From NCBI GenBank assembly GCA_034766995.1, contig CM068313.1, positions 60,539,877 through 60,603,876 of the forward strand: a stretch of 64,000 nt of DNA. The letters are read 5' to 3'. The notes under the pieces are model-generated. The model made no database searches. It worked only from the letters and a program-made list of their open reading frames with translations, and was not told the origin of the DNA. The translations under genes and the position numbers were made by a program. Of this stretch, positions 1-11,141 are shown piece by piece (the first letter of the stretch is position 1; each line of letters opens with the position of its first letter). Origin of the DNA: Acanthacorydalis orientalis. Its lineage: Eukaryota; Arthropoda; Insecta; Megaloptera; Corydalidae.

Positions 1-58
1 ATGTTTATTTTGTAGTTTGCATACTTCAGTTGTATGCTTCCTTACCGATTGAATAGAT

Positions 59-1260
59 CAGGCATGGGCAACCTATTCTAGTTCGGAGGCCAAATTATCA
101 TTCTGTCTCTGAGTCAAGGTCCGGACCAAATTATGAAATAAAATGAATTAATATTAAATTAATTTAAATAAGTTGCTACTTCATATTTCATTTATTTATA
201 ATATAATGCTTTGGTATAAAGCTCTCCATAAATGTTATAATATAATGGAAAGACATAACGATTTAAAGTGAAGATTTGCCTTGTACTTGAACCACGAGAC
301 TATCAATATTGACGTTAATATTACTTAAGGATAATCGCATAGCATTTTCGAGGTTTTCGTCCGTTATTCTTGTCCGAATTTTTGATTTATTGTATTTCAT
401 TCTCGAAAAAAACTGTTCACACATATAGGTGCTGCCGAAAGGATAAATGATTTTTCTTGAAAAGGCGCGTAAGTTGATATATTTTTCTTCCGCCAAATAA
501 AATTTATAAGAATCCGTCAAAGCAAAGTTGTTAAATTGTGATTTTAGCACCAAATCCGCCTGAGCTCAATAAGTTCCATCTGTAAGTTTTCTGGCACATT
601 ATTTACATCAGCATCCATCAGACAAGCAAATATAGCGAATGTAGTCTTTGTTTTTGAAGTTGGAAAACATTGTATCCAATTGCTCTATTAGTGCCTTCAG
701 TTCATCTCCACAACAACCATAAGGGATATTGTTAAGAGTTGCTAGAATAGGAAAATGATAACAATTTTTAGCTCTTATCTGACTTTCCAACAATCTTAGT
801 TTATTACAAAAAACCTTCACATGTCCATGCAGTTCATGAATCAATTGTCCTTTTTTGCAATTTAAAATTAAGTTCGTTAGAGTATCCGGTGACATCTACA
901 AGGAATGGTAAAACACACACCCACTCATCATCTTTTATTTTGTTAGTTGTGTTTCATTTTATGTCCATAAAATCTGCAATGTCTTGACTCAGATTATAAA
1001 ATCGTTTTAACATTTTACCTTTACTCAATCACCTCACTTCGCAAAAATAAGACATATCTTCTTAATCCGAAAATAGATCTGCCAAATACTCCATAAATTG
1101 GTGGTTATTAAGGGCACGTGACTTAATAAAGTTAATACTGGCTACTACAACTTCCATAACATTTGTGAATTTAATCGATTTTACACACAGATTTTGTTGG
1201 TGAATAATGCAGTGAAAATTTGTTAAATTTTCCGGATGGATCTGTAACATATGTGGAATA
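59..1260 (-). mobile_element. Decayed hAT transposon
   Basis: A CAGGCATGGGCAACC tip begins at position 59, the style of hAT terminal inverted repeat seen next to this transposase lineage. The minus-strand coding remnant of a hAT transposase follows. I found no matching second end, so the right boundary is only the last recognisable coding sequence. An 8 bp target duplication could not be confirmed. Confidence 0.65.
263..1250 (-). pseudogene. hAT transposase remnant (GTF2IRD2/ZBED-like)
   Basis: Three minus-strand pieces line up in the order of one hAT-family transposase of the kind annotated in animals as GTF2IRD2- or SCAN/ZBED-like. The first (1250-1062) carries the HCIIHQQNLCVKSIKF segment and the NFIKSRALNNHQFMEYL stretch. 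The second (895-608) carries the HVKVFCNKLRLLESQI helix region. The third (553-263) ends with the hAT dimerisation domain, visible as FGSTYMCEQFFSRMKYNKSK and TDENLENAMRLSLS. Stops and frameshifts separate the pieces and the N-terminal BED zinc finger is not seen. In a live element the protein would bind the ends and catalyse cut-and-paste transposition; this copy is dead. Confidence 0.8.
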
Positions 1261-1384
1261 AATTATGGTAGTTTCAAATTACATTATTTTTGCAAACACA
1301 GGTATTTATAGAAATAAAAGAAATTATTATCAATTAACTGTTTTGAATTTTTACCTTTTCGAGTTTTTTTCATCGAAAATTCTT

Positions 1385-1447
1385 TGAAATTTTCACTTTG
1401 ACTCACGGAATCTCAGGGTTCCGCGGAGCACAATTTGAAGAGCACTG
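1385..1447. other. Possible hAT-type terminus
   Basis: The end of this block read on the minus strand is CAGTGCTCTTCAAATTGTG, followed by a GGGTTCC/GCGGAGC-like inner part, which resembles hAT terminal repeats of the Charlie type. It does not match the tip at 59, so it probably belongs to another, unidentified element. No partner end was found. Confidence 0.25.
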
Positions 1448-2022
1448 GTATAAGTCGAACCGATTAACACTGTAAGAGTAATTTCATAACAGCACGTCGG
1501 CAATGAATCAAAAACGAGCGATAAGAAAGTAAACAAGACACACCTACATAACACGTCCGTGTACGAATATAGTAAATAATGAAATACGGTGCGATTCCGA
1601 GAAACGAAGCGTGGACTCTGCACACGCGTTCATTGTGTATTCCGATGACGGCAATAATAGCTCTTTTATTTATGAGCACGGCTATCAGAGCGACAAATTA
1701 TTATTATTGTGCCAGACAGCGGGAGATGGACGCGCGACCAATGAAGTTATGCGAGATATCGTTTCTGAGTACGAACCGTATTCGACGGCTGTTCAAGTGC
1801 ATCTATTTAAATTTATTTTCTGAATATCGGTGTCAACGCTTTGTGCAGACCGGTATTGAATTCTTTTCAATTGATTATATCACTAACATTTGATAAACAA
1901 CATTAATTAATAATACAATGACAATTAGATTTTAAACTTTTTACAAATGAATCTTAGTCTTAAATACAGAAAAGTGTATATCAAAGAACATCAAGTGTTA
2001 AAATTAATTATATACATTTAAA
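1448..2022. other. Unassigned, relatively complex sequence
   Basis: A stretch less AT-rich than its surroundings. Open frames at 1579-1893 on the plus strand and 1393-1679 on the minus strand have no family signature I recognise and overlap each other, so I do not call them genes. It may be the interior of the element whose tip is at 1447. Confidence 0.3.
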
Positions 2023-2023
2023 T

Positions 2024-2221
2024 TGAATGGTCTTCCTGATATGGTCTCGTCTTCAGTGGATTCATTCCCGGCAGAAAATTTTTAAACCAACTCTGAGCCG
2101 TTCTTGATGTAACTGTATTTTCATCAAATGCAGTATATTTTTTTACAGTTTATGCAGCGTTAGTCCCAAGCTTAAATTCATTAAGCAAACACGCACGTAC
2201 TTCAGTATTTTTCACAGACAT
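2024..2221 (-). pseudogene. mariner transposase N-terminal fragment
   Basis: Reading the minus strand from an ATG at 2221 gives the paired helix-turn-helix start of a mariner transposase: EVRACLLNEFKLGTNAA, a stop, then RTAQSWFKNFLPG, matching the family pattern of an EFKLG helix followed by RTxQRWFKKFRSG. Only about 65 codons remain. No terminal repeats and no catalytic domain are present nearby. Confidence 0.65.
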
Positions 2222-2802
2222 TTTTAAGGATTAGAATTATTTTTTACATAGTTCGAGAATTTTAAAAAATAATTATTTTTTTAGTGAAATGTTCGAGATT
2301 CATATAAAACAAATGCTAATATTACTGATATACAATTCTTGGAATTTTGTCTGATAACAAGAGTAAACAATTCTTTATTGTACGTTATAACAGCGACAGA
2401 ACTTTCTTGGTTACCTAATATTTGTGTAAGTTTAACAAAAAAAAAGAATATTTATACATTCCTAAATATTATAATTCAATATTAATAACCAAAATTAATA
2501 AAGAAAACTTAAATAACAAATTAAACAATAATTCAATAGTACTGTAGAGTATGAAACATTTCGAAACATTCTGGTAAATGTAGAGGTATTTGTCATTTTT
2601 TACATTGCCAAATCGTTTCGCTTTTTATATTATTTTTTGAGCACACGTGACATCTCTTTGTATAATGTTAGTCTTTACCAGTGGAAGGGACATTTTCAAA
2701 AAAATATTCTGTCAATAGAATAGCCTATTTGACTTTCACTTTCACTTGTATACAAATTCAAAAGAGACATATTGCAAGGTTTGTTTCTCTGGTTCACATT
2801 TT

Positions 2803-2878
<76 letters not shown>

Positions 2879-3292
2879 TTATTACTAATATTTGCTTTGT
2901 AGCTGCACTAAAGCAAATTAAATCTGCGGGCGTTTAAGACATCAATGTTTATAATGTCATAAGAAACACATGATGTATCAGAATCGTCTTTGTATATCAA
3001 GGGGTTAAATTAATGGATTTGTATGTGGGGCAAAATGTTATCAAATTTATTTCTTTGGAGATAAATATTTTACAAGCAAATATTAAAACTATTAAATACT
3101 TCGTTTGAAATAATATAATATAATCATTTGTATGAATCATAATTAAAAAATAAATATTTATTTATATTCACCGTTTTTACAACTATTATAAAGCAAAAAA
3201 AAAGATTACAGAACAAGTATTAATGGCAAACGGAACAGTAAATATTATAACTGAAATTAACTTGATTTAAATAAACGGTTCCGTATAAAAAA
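2222..3292. repeat. AT-rich spacer with (TA)n microsatellite
   Basis: Apart from an uninterrupted (TA)n tract at about 2804-2875 I see only AT-rich, low-complexity DNA here. Tyr-Ile open frames at 2681-2937 are microsatellite translations. Confidence 0.75.
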
Positions 3293-3295
3293 TTA

Positions 3296-4564
3296 GGTTG
3301 TAACATACCAAGTTGCCGAATTTCAGTCAGTCAAAAGTCGACTGCGATTGAGAAATGTTCTGTGGAATATTTGACAAGTTCAGTTATTTGGAATTGATTA
3401 ATGTACTGTACCCTCCAATTGATTTTAAATACGGTGTTATTTTTATTTTTTATACCCTTTAACAGGATGGTGTCCACAAAAGATTTGCATCTACTTTTTT
3501 ATATCAGTTCGAATTGAGACACAATACAGCAGTAACAGGTAGAAATATTAATGGAGCTTTCGGAGAAGAGTCGGCTAGCCAGAGAAAAATTCAATTATGG
3601 TTCAAAAAATTTCGTTACGGTAATATGAATTTCGTCGACAATGAGCCTCGAGGAAGGCCCAAAACTATTGTGAACGAAGGACCTTTGAGAGCAACGGTGG
3701 AAGCTCATCCACATATAACAGTTCGAGCTCTTGCATGTGATTTAAGTGTTAGTATTATAACTGTTTCTTGTCACTTCGTTGCTATAAAAAAGATGAAAAA
3801 GTTGGATAAGTGAGTGCTACACGAATTGACAGATTATCAGAAACTGAGACGCTTAGAGGTGTGTTCTTCATTGATGATTCGAAATGATAAAACGCCATTT
3901 TTAAAATCGAATCATTACTTGTGATGAAAAGTGGATTCTGTATGATAACAGAAAAAGTTCTGGACAATGGTTAAGTGCAAATGAAGCTCCAGAACACGCA
4001 CCCATGCCGTCATTACACCAAAAAAATATGGTTACTGTGTGGTGGACAAATAAAAGAATAATCCATTATTTTTTTTTAAAAACCAGGCAAGGCAACTATG
4101 GCTGTTCCATATTGTCGCGAAATCGACAACATAAATGAAAAATTAAAAACAAAACAGCCAATGCTAATCAATAGATATGGGCCAATACTATTGCAAGATA
4201 ATGCTCGACCACACACATCTCGAATCACAATTTCCAAATCAAATTCATTAAATTATGAAATTTTACCGCATCCCCCTTATTCACCAGATCTTTCACCGAC
4301 AGACTATCATCTTTTTCCCCACTTGGAATATTATTTAATAAAGAAAAAATTTCCAAATCAAACAGAAATGATTCAAAGATTCGAAGAATTTATAAGTTCT
4401 AAAAATGTCGATATTTATAAAAATGGCATAAAAAATCTAATTTCTCGCTGGCAAAAGACCATTGAAGCTGATAGAGCTTATTTTGATTAAATATATTTTG
4501 TTTTGTTAAAAATATTGCGTTTTAATTCTCACCTACAATTTCCTCAATTTCATATGTTACACTC
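3296..4564 (+). mobile_element. mariner element, near full length (type 1)
   Basis: The left tip GGTTGTAACATACC and the right tip (read inverted) GAGTGTAACATATG are imperfect terminal inverted repeats, each flanked by TA (3294-3295 and 4565-4566), the mariner target site. The 1269 bp length is that expected of a complete mariner. A second, truncated copy of the same type lies at 33271-33690. Confidence 0.85.
3467..4492 (+). pseudogene. mariner transposase, frameshifted (DD34D)
   Basis: The frame opens MVSTKDLHLLFY and continues with the helix-turn-helix part (about 3505-3813), including IQLWFKKFRYG and EPRGRPKTIV. A TGA stands at 3811 where the linker normally reads KLDKW, directly before VLHELTD. 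The first catalytic Asp is visible as TCDEKWILYDN. The C-terminal half, open from 4098 to 4490, has the second in LLQDNARPHTS and the third in SPTDYHLF, with 34 residues between them, the mariner DD34D spacing. At least one internal stop and several frameshifts between 3840 and 4098 make it inactive. Confidence 0.85.
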
Positions 4565-4566
4565 TA

Positions 4567-4935
4567 ATACTAAAAAATAAAGTTTTGATCTCACTATGAT
4601 TTAGAATCACTGGTTTTAAAAATTCATTGCTTCCTAATTTAAAATGACATATGTTATGTGAACTGAGCTTAAATTTTAACAGTATTATTAAGTATCTTAA
4701 ATTCAAAAAAAACGATACAAGTAAACTGTTCTTTTTCTAAAATGAACTTTATATTTAATAGCATTCTAGTTCTATTAAAAAAACTTATTACAGGAAATCC
4801 CATCGTCGTCACAGAAGTACTATAATACAATTTACGTCAGTTCCATTATATTTATAGTTTTCCTCTTATTCAGAAAAAATCCGTAAGTTCGTTGTCATTA
4901 TAGCAGTTGTTTTCTTAATAGTTTCGATACTAAGA
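4567..4935. other. Unassigned AT-rich DNA
   Basis: No coding signature, terminal repeat or RNA structure seen between the mariner and the following microsatellite. Confidence 0.5.
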
Positions 4936-4985
<50 letters not shown>

Positions 4986-5120
4986 ATATATATTTATTTA
5001 TATATATATATATATAAAATAGTACTGAACTACAAAAACTAAAAGGTTGCAGAATATAATCTACTTCCGTGTTTGTATAAACCAAACTAATATACTCACT
5101 CACACACACATACACACACT

Positions 5121-5201
<81 letters not shown>
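4936..5201. repeat. (TA)n and (CA)n microsatellites
   Basis: Two (TA)n tracts (about 4939-5015 and 5135-5200) separated by roughly 80 bp of ordinary sequence and a (CA)n tract (about 5098-5134). Confidence 0.9.
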
Positions 5202-5203
<2 letters not shown>

Positions 5204-5220
5204 GATAATAATTCAATATA

Positions 5221-5351
5221 CATAATGAGTTTTAAAAAAAACTGTTTATTGTTTCATTCGATTGCATGTATAGGCTTATAATTAAGAAGTGGGCGATCGT
5301 AGCAAGCCCGGGGGTTGGTGAGCAAAACGAGCAGGAGGCGAATTCCCCTAG
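5221..5351 (+). mobile_element. Helitron-like 3' end (subfamily B)
   Basis: A GC-richer block ending CCCCTAGT matches the reverse complement of 31665-31800 over more than 100 bp. Shared parts include TTGTTTCATTCGATT, CTTATAATT, a GGTTTGATGAGCGAAACGA-like core and a final G-rich arm. CTAG followed by T, with a preceding imperfect hairpin, is what Helitron 3' ends look like. No Rep/helicase coding sequence is nearby, so this would be a short non-autonomous copy. Confidence 0.5.
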
Positions 5352-5481
5352 TACATATATAAAATCAAAATTATTCACAAAAAAATTTATGAAACAAATA
5401 ACACTACGTTGCAAAAGATAATCAATCCGAGAATATTTATATAAACATACTAACATATATGTAACATTTGGTTCTTTTGTA

Positions 5482-5640
5482 TTTTGCCTTATTCGCTCAC
5501 ATCTTGAGTACGCCTCGATTATTTGGTCTCCGTATGTGCAGGTTTTCATGCAACTCATCGAGAAGGTGCAACTTATTCTCTGCAGGTTGACGACTGCAGC
5601 GAGTGGGATGAAGATCCCCCTTGTCTGTTTAAATAAAGGT
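5482..5640 (+). pseudogene. Non-LTR retrotransposon reverse transcriptase scrap
   Basis: One frame reads LIRSHLEYASIIWSPYVQ and then LIEKVQLILCRL. This is the conserved thumb-side segment downstream of the catalytic domain in LINE reverse transcriptases (the 'RS-LEYAS-WSP-- IE-VQ' pattern of Jockey/RTE/CR1-like elements). About 50 codons survive. The frame begins in a region that on the other strand contains an unrelated open frame (5232-5558), which I regard as spurious. Confidence 0.7.
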
Positions 5641-6225
5641 TTTTTTGAAGAGAACAGTTTTTGTGTTTTCTATTCATTCACATTGTATTTTGTCACATTG
5701 TCTTATAAATAAGACATTTGTGTAAATACGTTGAAAAATATATATTAAAAACATATTTTTCAATTTCAATTCTGAATATGTACTTTTCTAAACTTTAATT
5801 ACTTTCAGTCAAATTCTTTTTGAATTAATTAAACGAAGAAGAATAAGATTTAAAGAGAAATAAGATTTACAAGTAAATAATATTATCAAATTGTGAAATT
5901 ATATATTTACCTGTATATATAGAGATTTCCAATCAGGTCGCATTTTTTTAATTTGAAATAAAATACAGAATTTTCCCTGAAGTATTATGTTGCTTTATAG
6001 AAAACAGTAGGGGGGAGTATGCAATTTATATATGAAAAATAATCTCGTGTAAGTGAACACCGTGTAATTTCTTATAAGCAATCATTCCTTTGTTGCAACT
6101 GGGGCTCTAACTAACCGATTACTCTTCAGATTTCATATTTTGGGTCGAAAATTGTTTTAAGATTATTGGAGTGCCTGTTCTGAACCTGTTCTTTAACGTA
6201 ACTCTAAAGAAAGTAGTCCAACGGT
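5641..6225. other. Unassigned AT-rich DNA
   Basis: No recognisable gene or element; a few short homopolymer runs only. Confidence 0.5.
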
Positions 6226-6226
6226 G

Positions 6227-6606
6227 TTAAAACTCAGGATATCGGTGACCAATTAATGTCTCTATTTCTGAAAAAACGCTACCAGAAAATTTCGTCCTCA
6301 ATAAATCAACTGTTTCACAAGCTGTGTGGCTTCTCGCACCGTCCTGCAGAAACCGCATGTCTTTCAGATCAATATTATTTAGTTCTGTCCACAAAAAAAT
6401 GGTAATGATGTTTCGGCATCTTTCTTCATTCACAGTAATCGTTTTATCCGTCTAATTCTCAAAAAAGTAAGGATAAATGGCTCCTCCGGATCAAAGTGGG
6501 CATCAAACAGTCATTATTTCTGTATGCAGTGGCTTCTCAACGATCACCCTCGAATTTTTTTACCTCAAATTAGGAAGTTTTGCTTGTTAATCGCAAAGTA
6601 TCCAAA
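6227..6606 (-). pseudogene. DUF4817-type mariner transposase fragment
   Basis: On the minus strand three short frames follow the family order: VIVEKPLHTEIMTV (about 6540-6500), then an FFEN segment, then TVNEERCRNIITIFLW with MRFLQDGARSHTACETVDLL (6433-6227), which carries the second catalytic Asp in LQDGA. These are hallmarks of the insect Tc1/mariner group whose transposase has a DUF4817 helix-turn-helix. The third catalytic Asp (normally in a TPLDFFLWG motif) is missing. It abuts a piggyBac fragment at about 6640. Confidence 0.75.
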
Positions 6607-6639
6607 ATTTTATTCCACACTTTGATGGTTTCTTTGGCA

Positions 6640-7354
6640 TATATTATAACTGTCAGTTATCTCGAAATCCGACCAACTACTCGTCTATCGTTACGTTTTC
6701 ACCTAAATTGAGTAATTTTGGTAACATCTCAACCCATTTGTCACAAAAATCTCGAATTGTGGCCAACTTATCTGTATTTCTACGAACAGCTCGTGTGCTG
6801 CGATCATCAAATCTTATTACTCTTGAAATAACTTTGAATCATTTCAAGGACATAGAAGCATGGAAAATATGTCAACCTTTATGCTTGTTTCATAAGTTTA
6901 CAGTTACTTCAATATGTGATTTGTATACATCAGCTAATATGAAAAGACCAATGAATGTTTCCAGTTCTATGTTATCTAAAGGTTTCCAGTTTTCTTGATG
7001 TACTCATTGTCCTTCCAAGTTTGTATTATCGATTATAATTTGTTCAATACTTTTTGTAATGAACAATTAAAAAGCTGAAATTCCATCAGGCATACGAGTA
7101 ACTGCATATCTTGTAATTCCTGGAATTAGCTGCATTATATTTGAAGATGAAGCTCGACCACACAGAGTAAACGGATCAAAATTAAAGATTTTTATCTTTG
7201 GATAAGTGCGACGGTGTCGGTACTTCTGAGTAAATGTTGTCCCCACTGTCATAAGGATTTTCATCAAATTTCAGATGATCTGAAGTCTCTGAGCATGTAC
7301 TGTCTCTAGATGATTATCCTCGAAAGCTATTTCATTTTCGTTCACCCGCGACAT
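6640..7354 (-). pseudogene. piggyBac transposase, N-terminal and middle part
   Basis: The minus-strand frame begins MSRVNENEIAFEDNHLETV at 7354, an acidic start typical of piggyBac. Then come ASSSNIMQLIPGITRYA and LFITKSIEQIIIDNTNLEG (7190-7030), NWKPLDNIELETFIGLFILA (7000-6940), SLKWFKVISRVIRFDDRST with TDKLATIRDFCDKWVEML, and GENVTIDE (near 6685). The last is the region of a catalytic Asp in DDE_Tnp_1_7. Stops after EGQ and in the middle of the protein inactivate it. It stops at about 6640 against a DUF4817-type mariner fragment. Confidence 0.85.
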
Positions 7355-8514
7355 CTCACAAAGATTTATATTCTTTTTGTAAATAGTAGCAAAATTCTAA
7401 TTTTTTAAAAAAATTCATTTATGATTAAATAAAATAGGTGTTTTCACAATTTCTAAAATAACTCGCACAAGTTTATAAAATAACAGTCGATATTCTAAAA
7501 TTCCTTGAACTCTTAACAGTAGAACAACACTGAACAAACACTGAACTTTAGTTAGATGTAAAATGTACCTACGTATGTATTTTCTCACTTCATGATTTTG
7601 AAAACGTGCGATTAATTATACAACCATGTAAAAATCCAATGCAAATGTGAAACAAAATTATAATTCGCGGATTTCCCTGATTATATGTATGAATATGAAG
7701 ATTTTATATTCAAAATATTATAAATAATAGCAAATTAAATACTAAAAATTGATGTGGGTCATTTAAGATCCAAGGATCTTTAGTGTTACTTACTTTATAG
7801 CTGTGTTACGATTAATCGTAATTTATTGAATTTTTGTGCAATATTTTTTTAGAACATAGTAGATAAAGTCATTAAGTTACACATCTGTAATACTTGTATT
7901 TTTGAAGATATTTTGGAGAAAATTTTCTTTTGGGTCAAAATAGACCCGAGGAACGGATGAAGGTTAAATTCACTAGAGTGTTTTCTTTAAGCATAATACC
8001 TTCTATGTTCAACGATTCCAATGCGTTGTTTTGTTGTATACGAAGCGACAATTAAAAATGTCAATGTCAAAACTTAACAATTGTCAAAAAATACAGTTGC
8101 TAGTTTGACATCTGGAAAATTTAACCTCTTAAAAAATTACGTTCCTATTGGAAACTCCTTTATTTTAAAAGAATAAAGGAATTTCAGAGTAAGAATGATA
8201 AATTTTTTAATTACAGTTATAAAATTATCACCGTTTGAGAATGCAGTCACGATTATTCCAAAAAGTATTATAATAGAACAAGGCCGGACGACCGTGCTCG
8301 ACGTTTGATATACGCATATTTCTATATGTCTTTCAAATAAGAAATGTATGTGATGCCTTCAGATTTCCATAGATAAGTTAACATATTTCATATCCATTGT
8401 TCTGAGATTACAAAAGTTTCGCCTTATTTGTACTGGACAAGTGTTTCAATGTTTTGTGTCTGTACTTGCAATTATTTCTTACAGGCCCGTCGTCACAAAT
8501 ATTCGACACAGATA
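7355..8514. other. Unassigned AT-rich DNA with small inverted repeats
   Basis: No coding signature. A short inverted repeat built on CTTTATT/AATAAAG sits at about 8157-8182. AACCTCTTAAAAA near 8125 recurs near 43190 in similar context, hinting at an old dispersed repeat. The rest is featureless. Confidence 0.4.
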
Positions 8515-9066
8515 AATATATTATTTCGACATAGAATTACGTCTATAGTTTCATTAAGAGTGTCATGTTTGCGTTTGGAGTGTTACCAAATGCTGTAACG
8601 CAGATTTGCGCTCAGTACGCCGCAATCGTTCAATCGATTCACATGAGATCAAAAGTATTTAGGAGCTAATGGAGTTCGGAACCCAAAATTGCTTCATTTG
8701 TTAAAATCTGTTAGTTAGAGTTTCATTAAGTTGGGTGTAATTTTAGCGGTAGGAGTGTAACAAAATGCTGTAACGCAGGTTCGCGCTCAGTATTCCGAAA
8801 CCGTTCAACTGATTCACATCTGATTAAAAGTATTTAACAGCTAAAGGACTTTAGAAGCTAAAAACGATTTACTTGTTAAAATCCGTTAATTTGATTAAAA
8901 GTTATTACTTTGCAAATTTGAACTTCAATTTTCATGCTGTGACAGCATTAAAAGGTGAATATCTCGAAAACTCTTTATTGTACGATAAAAACTAAACTGT
9001 TTGCGTAATGAGATTTCAAAACTCTGTAAAGAGCTCACATTTATTTTTTGATTTTTAAAAATTTGT
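8515..9066 (+). repeat. Unclassified repeat family R, two tandem partial copies
   Basis: Two diverged copies in the same direction (about 8515-8722 and 8723-9066). Both contain TTTCATTAAG, a CAAATGCTGTAACGCAG-like motif, CGCTCAGTA and TTCAnnnGATTCACAT. The second continues to CTCTGTAAAGAGCTCACAT. Further copies lie at 10571-10934 and, inverted, at 27362-27895. I do not recognise the element type. Confidence 0.75.
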
Positions 9067-9288
9067 AACAATACGCTATAAGAAGAGCTTACATTAATTT
9101 TTTAATTTTTAAAATTACAAAAATGAATAAAATTAAAAGTTTAAAATAATTACTTATTATTAAAAGTGTTGTAAACCTATTGTACACTTTCAATAAATGA
9201 TTCTTTTTTTAAATAACTTAAAACATTTTTATTTCTCTAACATGACGTAATTGTAATAAACTCCTGCGGTTGTTGTATGCATATAATA

Positions 9289-10541
9289 CGAGGTTGCATT
9301 GAAAGCCGCTGTTCACGTATAGATGGCTCAAGGTGGGTATGTTGTGGGCAGTGACAGATGTCTTTTAAGTCATTTTGAATTGTAAATATTTCCCACTAAA
9401 ATTTAGTCAACAAACGCCATCCTTCATTTACACAAGTGGTTTTCTACAACCGAAATGAAATGGAACGCAATAAGTTGTTTTTCCTATGTGTCCTACACTA
9501 CTTTGAGTTGAAAAAAAGTGCAACAGAAGCTCATTGATTGCTTGCGAAAACTTATGATGAATCTGTTCCATCGGAAACAGTATGTAGAATTTCGAATAAA
9601 AGTGGTGATTGTGATATTCACGACAAACAACGGCCAGGTCAATCGAAAAAGTTTGAAGATAAACAACTGCAAACTCTACTGGAAGAAAAACCTACTCAAA
9701 TACTAGAAGAATTGGTTCAACAACTTCAAGTCGATAAATCGACCATTTCACGACGTTTACTTGCCATGGGAAAGATCCAAAAGAATGGAGATGGCTGTCA
9801 CATAAATTGACTGAAAATGCCATCGTTTAAACATCTCGATTCTTTTGCTTGCAAAACATAAAAACAAGAGTTTATGGTGGTGTATCGTGACCGACGATGA
9901 AACATGGATATATTTCGATAACCCGAAACGCAAGAAATCATGGGTTGATCCTGTCTAACCATCAACGTCGACACCAAAGCGAAACATCCACGGTCACAAA
10001 GCAATTGTCTCTATTTGGTGCGATATGGAGGATGTCATGTATTATGAGCTATTGAAACCGAAGAAAACAATCACCACCGCACGTTATCGATAACAATTGG
10101 AGCGTTCGAATGATAATTTGGTGCAAAAACGACCAACCATTGCATCAAATCGCCGAAAGGTGATTCTTCTCTATGAGAACGCTCTGCCCTATGTTGCTAT
10201 AGCCGTGAGACAAACACTGATGGAGCTCAAATGGGAGTTTCACCCGCATCCAGAGTATTCTCCGGACTTGGCTTCAAGTGACTACCATCTGTTCCGATCG
10301 ATAAACATGCTTTGGAAGATCACATTTCCATAACTACGGAAAAGTTGAAGATTGTGTTGCTGAATGGATTGGTTGAAAAGACAGACCATTCTTTCGTCGC
10401 GGAATTCAATTTCTACCAGAAAAGTGGAAAAAAGTTATGACTTCCGAGGGCAAACCCTTTGATTAATGTATTCGCACATTTTCTTATTGAAATAAATGCT
10501 CAAAAATCACAAAAAAAACAACGACTTTCAATGTAACCTCT
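9289..10541 (+). mobile_element. mariner element, near full length (type 2, cecropia/mellifera-like)
   Basis: Terminal repeats CGAGGTTGCATTGAAAG and (inverted right end) AGAGGTTACATTGAAAG are flanked by TA at 9287-9288 and 10542-10543. The 1253 bp length is that of an intact mariner. Partial copies of the same type are at 14390-14947 and 37458-38130. The element sits between two copies of repeat family R. Confidence 0.85.
9460..10466 (+). pseudogene. mariner transposase (type 2), inactive
   Basis: The frame starts MERNKLFFLCVLHYFELKK at 9460. It continues through the DNA-binding part with DIHDKQRPGQSKKFEDKQLQ and KSTISRRLLAMGKIQKN (9600-9800). The first catalytic Asp is visible as TDDETWIYFDNPKRKKSW (about 9892-9945). 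The second position reads LLYENALPY, so the usual HDNARP aspartate has become glutamate. The third reads SDYHLFRS. The C-terminus ends at GKPFD and a TAA at 10464. Several frameshifts and the lost Asp make it non-functional. Confidence 0.85.
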
Positions 10542-10570
10542 TAATAACACCTCTATTTTTTCGTAACGTC

Positions 10571-10934
10571 TCTTGTTAACGATGGGAGGATTACCAAATG
10601 CTGCAACGCAGGTTTGCGCTCAGTACGCCGTAATCGTTCAATTGATACACATCGGATCAAAAACATTTAACAGCTAAAGGACTCACGAACCTGAAATGTT
10701 TAATTTGTTAAAAACAGTCAATTAGATTAAAAGGTATGATCTTGAAACTTTGAACATCAATTTTCAGTTGTGTCAGCGTTAAATGTGAATATCTTGGACA
10801 CTATCGTACGATAAAAACTAAAATGTCTACGGATTGAGATTTCAAAACTCTGTAAAGAGCTCACATTCATTTTTGATTTTAAAAATTTTGTAGAAATTAA
10901 GCTATCAAATTCGTCAACATCTCTCCAAATCAAG
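10571..10934 (+). repeat. Repeat family R, third copy
   Basis: Same motifs in the same order as 8723-9066. The similarity to the inverted copy at 27362-27895 runs on past the block into the short reading frame at 10935. Confidence 0.75.
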
Positions 10935-11141
10935 ATGCCCAGAAAAATTGTTGCAAAACGTGAAAGAAACTACAAAAAATGTATAGCGAAGGAAGACCGA
11001 AGAGCAGACAGTTCGAAAAAAATTGCTTTGACTCTATCTGAAAAGATGAAATTACACAGACAGTATAATAGTAACAGTTCTGTTACAACACAAAATTTGG
11101 GGTCGATAAGACTGACCAAATGGCGAGAAAATATAGTGTGA
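10935..11141 (+). CDS. Short basic open frame of repeat family R, unknown function
   Basis: A 68-codon frame beginning MPRKIVAKRERNYKK, rich in Lys and Arg, with DRRADSSKKIA further on. The inverted family copy near 27465-27362 begins MTRTVAEHVRNHRKR and continues DERRSENSKK. The reading frame is kept and only one codon is missing between the copies, which suggests the segment was once coding. The start resembles basic N-termini of several transposon proteins, but I cannot assign it. The last third (after about 11095) overlaps, in another frame, a piggyBac fragment, so the frame is probably truncated by that junction. Confidence 0.35.
   Translation: MPRKIVAKRERNYKKCIAKEDRRADSSKKIALTLSEKMKLHRQYNSNSSVTTQNLGSIRLTKWRENIV

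Noticed and set aside
1579..1893. 104-codon plus-strand open frame
   Set aside because: No recognisable domain, overlaps other frames, and lies in a region that looks like a transposon interior.
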